NCBI GenBank assembly: GCA_030605805.1
Contig: JAUWHQ010000221.1
Location: forward strand, 1 to 5,025
DNA length: 5,025 nt
Source of the DNA: Methanosarcinales archaeon
GTDB taxonomy: Archaea; Halobacteriota; Methanosarcinia; Methanosarcinales; Methanogasteraceae
Direction: 5' to 3'
Shown here: piece after piece, positions 1 through 5,025 of the stretch
Position numbering within the stretch: position 1 is the first letter of the stretch
Layout: every line of letters begins with the position of its first letter
Notes under the pieces: model-generated
Told to the model about the DNA's origin: nothing
Database searches by the model: none
The model's input: the letters and a program-made list of their open reading frames with translations, nothing else
Made by a program: the position numbers and the translations under genes

Positions 1-1
1 T

Positions 2-241
2 GGAAGAGTGCGGGTATTCTCAATACCGCATGTAATGGAATCGACAGGCTGTTTTGCAGGAAGAAGATGGCTTCATATAACGCCGCAGGGAGATGTGCTG
101 CCCTGCGCATGTATCCCGATCTCTTACGGGAATATCAAGGAAGAGAGTCTCAAAGCGATCTGGAAACGGATCAGGAGAGATCCGGTGTACAATGCGAGAT
201 CGTGTCTGATGCGAGATCCAGGATTCAGAGAGAGGCTTTGA
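2..241 (+). CDS. Radical SAM protein, C-terminal SPASM/twitch-type domain (5' partial)
   Basis: This is the 3' end of a gene that enters from the left edge; the frame is open to the first bases, so the GTG at 8 is not taken as the true start. Counting that codon as residue 1, Cys15 is followed by twelve residues, Gly28, four residues and Cys33, which fits the CX9-15GX4C signature of SPASM/twitch domains that bind an auxiliary Fe-S cluster. The segment TPQGDVLPCAC followed by YGNIKEESLKAIW is the usual 'G-D-V-x-P-C ... G-N-I ... W' run after the radical SAM barrel. Only one further cysteine (Cys66, in SCLMRDPGF) follows, so the cluster-binding set is smaller than the full seven-cysteine SPASM. 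The radical SAM CX3CX2C motif lies outside the window, and the substrate cannot be told. The protein ends soon after MRDPGF, possibly a little early. Family assignment is fairly sure; specific function is unknown. Confidence 0.8.
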   Translation, partial: GRVRVFSIPHVMESTGCFAGRRWLHITPQGDVLPCACIPISYGNIKEESLKAIWKRIRRDPVYNARSCLMRDPGFRERL

Positions 242-267
242 CAGCCAGATTCGTGGGGATCTACCCG

Positions 268-291
268 CGGGGAGTCTACGACCCCGGTTTT
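268..291 (+). terminator. Possible hairpin plus T-run terminator after the radical SAM gene
   Basis: CGGGG (268-272) pairs perfectly with CCCCG (282-286) around a nine-base loop, and TTTT follows at 288-291. It starts 26 bases after the radical SAM stop codon. Archaeal termination depends mainly on U-rich tracts, and this tract is short, so the assignment is weak. Confidence 0.3.
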
Positions 292-516
292 GGATGCTAT
301 TTGTACCCGCTGTTGTCAACCTGGGCGTTGGTGCCCGAATCGATAACTCTGGCATTTTACGATGTTCGAATCCGGAGCAATCGAGACGAGACCCAAGGTC
401 GATAACAATTTCAAAGTCACCTAAACCCCGCACTCACGCACAGAGCTTGTGCATCGCGATCCCATGCTGTTCATTGCGCCATGCGCTTTAGCAGGTTCGC
501 TGTAGCAAGTCAATAT

Positions 517-574
517 CGATACCGTAAGCCTACCATGCGGACCGCATCGCTTCATACAATCACATCCGGTATCG
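517..574. repeat. Nested inverted repeats upstream of a TATA-like box
   Basis: CGATACCG (517-524) and CGGTATCG (567-574) are perfect 8-base inverted copies. Between them lies ATGCGG-A-CCGCAT (535-547), a 13-base palindrome that as RNA would form five pairs closed by a GAC loop. The outer arm ends 3 bases before the TATA-like string TAATACTTAAAC (578-589). It could be a regulator binding site or part of a structured RNA; there is no family match. Confidence 0.4.
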
Positions 575-695
575 CCATAATACTTAAACCTGATCGACAT
601 AGGGGGTTGTAAAGTTATTAGATGCTGACGTTGTTTCGACACAAATCAGTTTTGGCATAACCCCAGAGCAAACTGACAGCGCCCAGTCTCGATAG

Positions 696-704
696 TTTTA
701 AATA
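696..704 (+). promoter_or_regulatory. Archaeal TATA-box candidate for the repeat-protein gene
   Basis: TTTTAAATA resembles the archaeal box A. Transcription would be expected to begin about 25 bases downstream, near 722-730, which places the start site after the ATG at 707 and before the ATG at 743. This agrees with the ribosome binding site at 734-742 and supports 743 as the real start codon. The upstream BRE is not clear. Confidence 0.5.
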
Positions 705-733
705 GCATGACGATTCAGACCGCAAAAGCATAC

Positions 734-742
734 GGTGGTGAT
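734..742 (+). promoter_or_regulatory. Ribosome binding site that decides the start at 743
   Basis: GGTGGTGAT matches the archaeal anti-Shine-Dalgarno complement GGAGGTGAT at all but one base and sits directly before ATG 743, with the GGTGG core four bases away. No comparable site precedes the in-frame ATG at 707. Confidence 0.65.
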
Positions 743-1873
743 ATGGAATCTTCAAATACATTACTGCTGATACTGTTCCTATCAGTTATCCTGATCTGCG
801 CGCCGGTGACCGCCACAGAGACGGTGGGTGCGGATCAGTATACTCTTGGTAAAGGAGAGGTTCTGGATGATGATCTGATGGTGGCTGGCGGCACGATCAT
901 AATTGGTGGCGATGTTTCTGGAGATCTGATAGCTGCCGGAGGCGATATCAAACTTGCCGGCAGGGTCGGTGATGATGCATGGATCGCTGGCGGGTCATTG
1001 ATCATCGATGGTGAGATAAGTGACGATCTCAGAGTGGCAGGTGGGGCTATCAATCTTCGTGGTTCAGTTGGGGATAATGCGATGATTGCGGGCGGCACAA
1101 TCACAGCAGGCAGTAAAAGCAGTGTGGGTGGGGACCTCGATGTGGCAGGAGGTTCGATTGAAATTGCAGGAGATGTTGGCGGAGATCTTTCATGCAGCGG
1201 GGGAAGCGTTGTCATAGGTGGATCGATCGATGGGAATGTTACCATCAATGCGGATGATATCCGGATTCTCCAGTCTGCAAGGATCCAGGGGGACCTTGAA
1301 TATACAAGCGATAAAGAGATTGAGATACCTGCAGGCACCGTGATTGGAAATGTGGTTCACAAACTGCCTGAAAAGGAAACACTTGCCGAAAGTCTCTACT
1401 CAGAAACAACATCGTCCATCATGTCATTCCTGAGTATTCTACTCACAGGTCTCTCGCTGGTCAGATTCACAAGGAATACAACCATCCGGGTATCTGATAC
1501 CATCGCTACCCAAATCCTGAAGAGTCTTGGACTTGGGATCATAGCGTTGATCGCAATTCCATTGATAGCGCTGATTCTGATGATAACCGTAATCGGCGTC
1601 CCGCTTGGACTTATTGTTTTATTTGCATATATTGTGATGCTGTATATATCCAAGATATTTGTCGGACTGGCGATTGGCAGACCCATCGTAACATATGCGA
1701 AAAAGGAGATTTCGTCGCCATACTGGCACCTGGTTATAGGTTTGCTTGTCATTGCTCTTGCAACCATGATTCCGCTGGTAGGATTTTTGATCAGTCTGAT
1801 TGTGATACTCACAGGGCTGGGAGCGCTGGCTATGACGTGCAGATCTATGTACGATGAATCGAGAGCTGCGTGA
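743..1873 (+). CDS. Bactofilin-like repeat protein with C-terminal membrane domain
   Basis: A 376-residue exported/membrane protein of the kind often annotated 'polymer-forming cytoskeletal' or bactofilin-like. Residues 1-24 form a signal peptide or anchor (LLLILFLSVILICAPVTA). From about 40 to 185 there is a glycine-rich repeat in which the motif [VIA]-AGG recurs with its alanine (serine in the last copy) at residues 48, 65, 82, 99, 116, 135 and 152. The spacing is 17 in all cases but one (19), as expected for rungs of a right-handed beta-solenoid. A linker (about 186-222) leads to a hydrophobic stretch (225-242) and then four predicted membrane helices (about 264-284, 285-310, 329-346, 347-365), with an ITVIGVPLGL motif near 281-290. 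The repeats should sit outside the membrane if the signal is used. The start at 743 is preferred over an in-frame ATG at 707 because of the TATA box and ribosome binding site. The protease gene follows 102 bp downstream on the same strand. Scaffold or polymer function is inferred from the fold; no enzyme motif is seen. Confidence 0.82.
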   Translation: MESSNTLLLILFLSVILICAPVTATETVGADQYTLGKGEVLDDDLMVAGGTIIIGGDVSGDLIAAGGDIKLAGRVGDDAWIAGGSLIIDGEISDDLRVAGGAINLRGSVGDNAMIAGGTITAGSKSSVGGDLDVAGGSIEIAGDVGGDLSCSGGSVVIGGSIDGNVTINADDIRILQSARIQGDLEYTSDKEIEIPAGTVIGNVVHKLPEKETLAESLYSETTSSIMSFLSILLTGLSLVRFTRNTTIRVSDTIATQILKSLGLGIIALIAIPLIALILMITVIGVPLGLIVLFAYIVMLYISKIFVGLAIGRPIVTYAKKEISSPYWHLVIGLLVIALATMIPLVGFLISLIVILTGLGALAMTCRSMYDESRAA

Positions 1874-1885
1874 GTCTGGTTCTGA

Positions 1886-1893
1886 CGTATAAC
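1886..1893 (+). promoter_or_regulatory. Weak TATA-like element between the repeat-protein and protease genes
   Basis: CGTATAAC in the 102-bp gap could allow separate transcription of the protease, with initiation near 1912-1920 and a leader of about 55-65 bases. It is a short match, and read-through from the upstream gene is equally possible. Confidence 0.25.
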
Positions 1894-1957
1894 GCGCTCA
1901 ATGCTGTTGCATTCCCGATGCCAGGCCATACTCGGAACCATCATCCTTATGCCTCTG

Positions 1958-1967
1958 GCAGGAGATA
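1958..1967 (+). promoter_or_regulatory. Ribosome binding site of the protease gene, next to a small hairpin
   Basis: GGAG (1961-1964) lies 11 bases before ATG 1976, somewhat far but the only purine-rich match nearby. Just upstream TGCC-TCT-GGCA (1950-1960) can form a four-pair hairpin that touches this site. The match favours 1976 over the in-frame ATG at 1901, which has no such element and would put 25 non-signal-like residues before the signal peptide. Confidence 0.4.
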
Positions 1968-1975
1968 ATGACCTG

Positions 1976-3850
1976 ATGGAAAAGAAACGCCTGATTCTGA
2001 TGCTTGTTCTCATCTTATCGATTACGTACACCGCAGGCGCGTCGGCTACGCCGGTCTCTGTCCCTCTTCCCGCAGTATACGCAACGTCAGAGGGTGAGGT
2101 GGGCGTGCTCACGAATCTGACGGTGTGGGTCACAAACGGCACCGGTCATGTGTTTGTCGATACTGCGCCATTCACACAGGTCGATATGCAGGGCTCTGCC
2201 AGACTATCCTCGATGGTGGCGTGCGATATCACCGGTATCGACCCTGAAACCCGTGATTTCTTCTATGTCCTCCATACCGATTCGCCCGTGATCGGAGGAC
2301 CCTCCGCAGGCGCTTCGATGACGGTCGCAACGGTTGCGGCGCTCATGAACTGGACAATCGATCCGGGAGTCGTAATGACCGGCATGATCAATCCGGACGG
2401 CTCAATCGGCGCTGTCGGAGGGATATCTGCAAAACTCAATGCCTCCGCAGAAAGTGGCGCCCACACGTTCCTGATACCAGCCGGACAGGGCAATATAACA
2501 CTAATAGAGCATATCATCAAGCATGAAGGTCCTTTTGTTACGATTACGGAAAACCCGGTCACAGTGAATATAATTTCGCTTGGAAAGAAGCAGGGAGTCC
2601 GTGTCAGAGAGATCGATGATCTGAGAGATGCCATCCGGATATATACCGGCTATGAAATTCCGAAGGTGCTGCTGACAGGCGAGGTACAGACCAAAGCCTA
2701 TATGGATGCGATGCAGCCGCTTGCCGCTACGCTGCTGGACGAATCAAGAGCGCAATACGATGATACCGACGCAGTTGTCGATCCAAAATTCAGAGACGCA
2801 CTTGAAAGCCAGATTCTGGCAATTAAGGATGCGCAGGAAGATTATGATGCTGAAAACTACTATGCGTCCATGAGCCGGAGTTTTAACACGATGATTAACC
2901 TCAGGCGCGTCAGGTGGTACTCCGAGTATCTTGTTTCGGATGACACGGATGAATACCTCTCTGATCTGATCGAGCAGGTTGAAAACGAAATTTCGGATGC
3001 GGAACTCGACATAGATGAGGCGAAATCGAAAAACGGCGTTCTTGAGGGGATTGGTGCGGCGGAGTCGAGGTTGACCATCGCAAGGGGGAAGCTGGATGAT
3101 GCAAAGCGGGCAGAAAACGCGGGCGGCGTGATCGAACTGCTGGCTTTTTCGATGGAACGGGCACGGTCTGCGCAATGGTGGGCAACGCTCTCATGCGCCG
3201 GATCAGGGACGGCGATCCCTGACGATCTGATCCGTGACCGTGCAGGCAGGTACTACAGCCAGGCGGCTTCGATGCTTGCCTACGCCGATGCGCTGATCAG
3301 CGAGACCGGAGGGGATAAAACGCTGATCGTGATCGCCACAGGCGATCTATCCCGCGCCAGAAGCGAGTTACACGCAGGATATTATGCCGGAGCGATCTAT
3401 GATTCGTTACACGCGATGGTGCAGGCGAACACCGCAATCGAACTGATAGGGATGGCGGATCTTGATGAAAAAGTGAATAATTCCGAAAGAGATGCGATAT
3501 CAGCCATCATATCTGCAAGAGAGAGCGGTGCAGAGCCAATTCTGGCTGTGAGTGCTTATGAACACGCGAAGATACTCGAACCATCGCAGACCGGCAAGAT
3601 CGTGGACTATGGATATGCAAAGATGGTTGCGAGAACCGCACAGTCATTTGCAGGTCAGGGGAACGTGACTGCGATCTGTAAGACGAATATATCAGAGTAT
3701 ACGCATAACAACGCATGTAACGATCTGTATGGCGATGCGCACGACAAAGAGGAGGGCGCGGACCGGTTCCCGGCACAGACGCCTGCCCTGCACGGGTGCG
3801 GGGTGCTGGCATCGATTGTTGCGGTTTATCTTATCAGGCGGGTGCGCTGA
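1976..3850 (+). CDS. Exported Lon-type (S16) serine protease without ATPase domain
   Basis: A 624-residue protein of the archaeal serine protease group related to the Lon proteolytic domain (COG1750-like). Residues 1-24 are a signal peptide (MEKKRLILMLVLILS core, likely cut after AGASA). The protease domain covers about 35-205. The catalytic serine is Ser110 in GGPSAGASM and the general-base lysine is Lys153 in GAVGGISAKLNAS, 43 residues apart, the same spacing as Ser679/Lys722 in E. coli Lon; MTGMINPDGSIGAVGG matches the conserved strand-turn before the lysine. No Walker motifs are present, so the enzyme is ATP-independent. Residues 210-600 are mostly helical, with three similar segments (about 281-312, 365-400, 456-490) of the pattern A-x3-L-x2-A ... 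S-x3-A, suggesting TPR-like or helical repeats for substrate or partner binding. The end (605-624) is a short hydrophobic segment followed by RRVR, a probable membrane anchor or sorting tail. Eight N-X-S/T sequons fit an extracellular location. The substrate is unknown. Confidence 0.88.
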   Translation: MEKKRLILMLVLILSITYTAGASATPVSVPLPAVYATSEGEVGVLTNLTVWVTNGTGHVFVDTAPFTQVDMQGSARLSSMVACDITGIDPETRDFFYVLHTDSPVIGGPSAGASMTVATVAALMNWTIDPGVVMTGMINPDGSIGAVGGISAKLNASAESGAHTFLIPAGQGNITLIEHIIKHEGPFVTITENPVTVNIISLGKKQGVRVREIDDLRDAIRIYTGYEIPKVLLTGEVQTKAYMDAMQPLAATLLDESRAQYDDTDAVVDPKFRDALESQILAIKDAQEDYDAENYYASMSRSFNTMINLRRVRWYSEYLVSDDTDEYLSDLIEQVENEISDAELDIDEAKSKNGVLEGIGAAESRLTIARGKLDDAKRAENAGGVIELLAFSMERARSAQWWATLSCAGSGTAIPDDLIRDRAGRYYSQAASMLAYADALISETGGDKTLIVIATGDLSRARSELHAGYYAGAIYDSLHAMVQANTAIELIGMADLDEKVNNSERDAISAIISARESGAEPILAVSAYEHAKILEPSQTGKIVDYGYAKMVARTAQSFAGQGNVTAICKTNISEYTHNNACNDLYGDAHDKEEGADRFPAQTPALHGCGVLASIVAVYLIRRVR

Positions 3851-3924
3851 TAATGCTCAGGTACCATACTGAATTCTTCGGATAAATCTTGTGTTGGATC
3901 GATAACCCTCAATCTGTGTCAATT
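3851..3924. other. Intergenic sequence after the protease gene
   Basis: This AT-rich stretch follows the protease stop and leads to the intron relic. No strong hairpin or long T-run is visible, so the terminator of the protease transcript could not be located. An ATCGATAACCCT string (3899-3910) resembles ATCGATAACTCT at 339-350, probably by chance. Confidence 0.4.
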
Positions 3925-4014
3925 AGTAGGTTGAGAAGATGGCGGTTACCCGCCCTTTCTCATCTCAGAAACGGTTGGGCGAGACTTTCACCACACACCA
4001 CTGCCAACGGCTTT
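3925..4014 (-). mobile_element. Degenerate group II intron 3' end (domains V and VI)
   Basis: Read on the minus strand, 4014 to 3968 resembles domain V. AAAGCCGTTGG (4014-4004) pairs with CCAACCGTTTC (3978-3968), placing the catalytic AGC triad (4012-4010) opposite G-T-T (3972-3970). A GAAA tetraloop (3989-3986) sits in GGTGAAAGTC, and a two-base GC bulge (3980-3979) lies where domain V has its bulge. A TG linker (3967-3966) then leads to a domain VI hairpin: GAGAA (3961-3957) with TTCTC (3937-3933), and GGCGG with CCGCC closed by a GTAA loop (3949-3946). An unpaired A at 3932 is seven bases before ACT at 3925, as expected for the branch-point adenosine and 3' splice site. It is decayed: one C-C mismatch (4009/3973), and a 7-base CACCACA duplication on the plus strand (3989-4001) lengthens domain V. 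No reverse transcriptase or intron 5' end is seen. Group II assignment is by motif recall. Confidence 0.62.
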
Positions 4015-4043
4015 GCTTTGCAGTCAAGCATTTCATAACCCTT

Positions 4044-4064
4044 CCAACTACCAACTGCCATTTA
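4044..4064. repeat. Short heptamer tandem repeat
   Basis: CCAACTA-CCAACTG-CCATTTA is two clear and one degenerate copy of a 7-base unit, 20 bases downstream of the TctA-like stop codon (minus-strand sense). It resembles the simple heptamer repeats found in intergenic DNA of many genomes; its role is unknown. Confidence 0.4.
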
Positions 4065-4083
4065 TCGGTCGGAGACGCGAGTT

Positions 4084-5025
4084 TTAGCGCATCCCGAAGT
4101 AATACATCATCACAGGCAGCAGAATCACGCCCATCGCATGGCTCTTCCGGATGCCCATATAATACGGAAGCATTCCGATCGGTATCGCGGTCAGGAAGAT
4201 GACGAGCCCGAATGTGCCGTTGAATAGAGAGACCATCAGGACAAGCCCGATAAGGATTGCTGTGCATAATTTCTGGTAATTGACGTGTGCCAGCACAGAT
4301 GGGGCAAAATCTCCGATGGATATCGTGATGATGTATGATGCAATCGAAACAAGCACAACAACGGTCAGAAAAAGCAGAACGGTATGCATATCCAGTGTCC
4401 TTCCGACCAGATCTCGTACGGCGATCGTTGCCCCACTTCGCGGATATCCGATAGCAAAGAGCGCGATCAAACAAAAAATGGCGTTCGAGGTGTTTGCACC
4501 GGAAACCGAGACGATGAACTCCATCGCCCTTGTCCGGTGGTGCTCGAGACTTCCTCTGATCGCAAATCGTGCGAGCACCGTTGCGATCGCTGAAGACACC
4601 CCGGGCAGCCACGCAACAATCGATCCGGCGATGCTTCCGACTGCAATTCCACGCAGCACCCATCTCGATCGCAGATTTATCGGACTCCTGCGCTGCGACG
4701 GTATACTTGATTTTGTGAGTACGCTGATCAGGAGCACGGATGCTCCGAAGAGCCCGGTCAAGAGCGAGAGGAGGATCGATGGTGAACACGATGAGCCGGA
4801 CGAACCGAACTGGAGATACGGCTGCATCAGATGCTCATTTTCAAATGCAAGCGATCCAAGTAATCCGGACATGAGAAGAACGACCGTCGCATAGAATTTG
4901 TATTTTAAGTGTACAAGAGACCCCTGCCCCTCGATATATCTTCCTGATTCCGTGAGAATCATGAGTACAACGATCGCCAGCAAAATCCATTCCATATTCT
5001 CACGTATGAAATCATAATAACTCCC
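4084..5025 (-). CDS. TctA-like (archaeal DUF112/COG1784-type) membrane protein, 5' partial
   Basis: The frame is open to the right edge, so the ATG at 4995 is an internal methionine at residue 11 of the 313 visible residues; the true start is outside. Full-length relatives are roughly 400 residues, so about a quarter is missing. The visible part is strongly hydrophobic with about seven to eight membrane segments (for example near 12-25, 45-60, 82-103, 124-140, 178-192, 213-236, 253-282, 298-310). Recognisable family motifs are LLTGLFGASVLL (88-99), the glycine-rich AGSIVAWLPGVSSAIATV (133-150), typical of the second TctA repeat, and VSGANTSNAIF (174-184) followed by GYPRSGA (193-199). In bacteria TctA is the large permease of the tripartite tricarboxylate transporter; archaeal members usually lack the small and binding subunits, and none is seen here. 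The substrate is unknown. It converges with the protease gene, and the intron relic lies just past its TAA. Confidence 0.85.
   Translation of the reverse strand, partial: GSYYDFIRENMEWILLAIVVLMILTESGRYIEGQGSLVHLKYKFYATVVLLMSGLLGSLAFENEHLMQPYLQFGSSGSSCSPSILLSLLTGLFGASVLLISVLTKSSIPSQRRSPINLRSRWVLRGIAVGSIAGSIVAWLPGVSSAIATVLARFAIRGSLEHHRTRAMEFIVSVSGANTSNAIFCLIALFAIGYPRSGATIAVRDLVGRTLDMHTVLLFLTVVVLVSIASYIITISIGDFAPSVLAHVNYQKLCTAILIGLVLMVSLFNGTFGLVIFLTAIPIGMLPYYMGIRKSHAMGVILLPVMMYYFGMR

Larger units (their letters stand above)
242..706. other. 465-bp intergenic region without a convincing gene
   Basis: No reading frame here has credible protein character: the longest possibilities (about 65-73 codons, on either strand) lack a ribosome binding site and recognisable motifs. 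The stretch contains the weak terminator near 268-291, several small inverted repeats between 438 and 574, an AT-rich TATA-like element around 578-589 and the likely promoter of the next gene at 696-704. A T-loop-like string (GTTCGAATCC, 364-373) is present, but no tRNA can be folded around it. The length is generous for a compact archaeal genome, so a small RNA or decayed sequence is possible, but nothing was identified. Confidence 0.6.

Noticed and set aside
339..350. ATCGATAACTCT also near 3899-3910 as ATCGATAACCCT, possible dispersed repeat
   Set aside because: An 11-of-12 match without extended flanking similarity is compatible with chance in 5 kb and with the palindromic ATCGAT core.
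312..383. Possible tRNA gene, from the T-loop-like string GTTCGAATCC at 364-373
   Set aside because: The five bases on either side do not pair as a T-stem (only one pair of five), and no acceptor, D or anticodon arms can be placed upstream.
707..742. Upstream in-frame ATG at 707 as the start of the repeat protein
   Set aside because: It lies only 3 bases after the TATA-like box, so it would precede the transcript start, and it lacks a ribosome binding site; it would add 12 polar residues before the signal peptide.
835..1338. 167-codon open frame on the minus strand opposite the glycine-rich repeats
   Set aside because: Its Pro/Ser-rich composition is the mirror of the Gly-rich repeat coding strand; no ribosome binding site or family features.
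1901..1975. Upstream in-frame ATG at 1901 as the start of the protease
   Set aside because: No ribosome binding site, and it would bury a clean signal peptide behind 25 extra residues.
1396..2142. 248-codon open frame on the minus strand
   Set aside because: It spans two well-supported plus-strand genes, has no recognisable domain and reads as an antisense shadow.
3965..4789. 274-codon open frame on the minus strand in another frame of the TctA-like gene
   Set aside because: It is rich in Arg, Cys and His without domain character, while the overlapping frame has clear membrane helices and family motifs. I looked for a reverse transcriptase remnant in its end, because of the intron relic, and found none.
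4280..4894. 204-codon open frame on the plus strand opposite the TctA-like gene
   Set aside because: Antisense shadow with no motif and no ribosome binding site.
1..5025. CRISPR arrays, insertion sequences with terminal inverted repeats, rRNA genes
   Set aside because: No regularly spaced repeats, transposase-like proteins or rRNA-like conserved stretches were seen on either strand.

Overview
The window looks archaeal, most likely a methanogen-related euryarchaeon (Methanomicrobia/Methanosarcinales-like). The support is the gene content (a secreted stand-alone Lon-type protease of the kind grouped as 'archaeal serine protease', and the archaeal branch of TctA-like membrane proteins), a TATA-box-like element with a GGTGAT-type ribosome binding site, and many N-X-S/T sequons in an exported protein. 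The placement is inferred from sequence features only; no marker gene is present.

Layout. (1) Positions 2-241 (+) hold the 3' end of a radical SAM protein, with a SPASM/twitch-type cysteine pattern. (2) Positions 242-706 are a long non-coding stretch with a possible terminator, several short inverted repeats and two TATA-like boxes. (3) Positions 743-1873 (+) encode an exported or membrane protein: a signal peptide, seven rungs of a very regular 17-residue bactofilin-like repeat, and a four-helix membrane domain. (4) Positions 1976-3850 (+) encode an exported serine protease with a Lon (S16) Ser-Lys dyad, no ATPase domain, a long helical C-terminal half and a short hydrophobic/basic tail. (5) Positions 3851-4083 are a convergent intergenic region with what reads as a decayed 3' end of a group II intron (domains V and VI, minus strand). 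(6) Positions 4084-5025 (-) hold most of a TctA-like polytopic membrane protein whose 5' end lies beyond the window.

Working together. Genes 3 and 4 lie in the same direction 102 bp apart, and both are predicted to act at or outside the membrane. A membrane-anchored repeat scaffold next to an ATP-independent Lon-like protease could be a cell-surface assembly or quality-control pair, but this is inference from adjacency. The radical SAM fragment and the TctA-like gene show no clear functional link to them.

The most noteworthy items are the group II intron relic, the stand-alone extracellular Lon-type protease with exact 43-residue Ser-Lys spacing, and the 17-residue repeat protein beside it.
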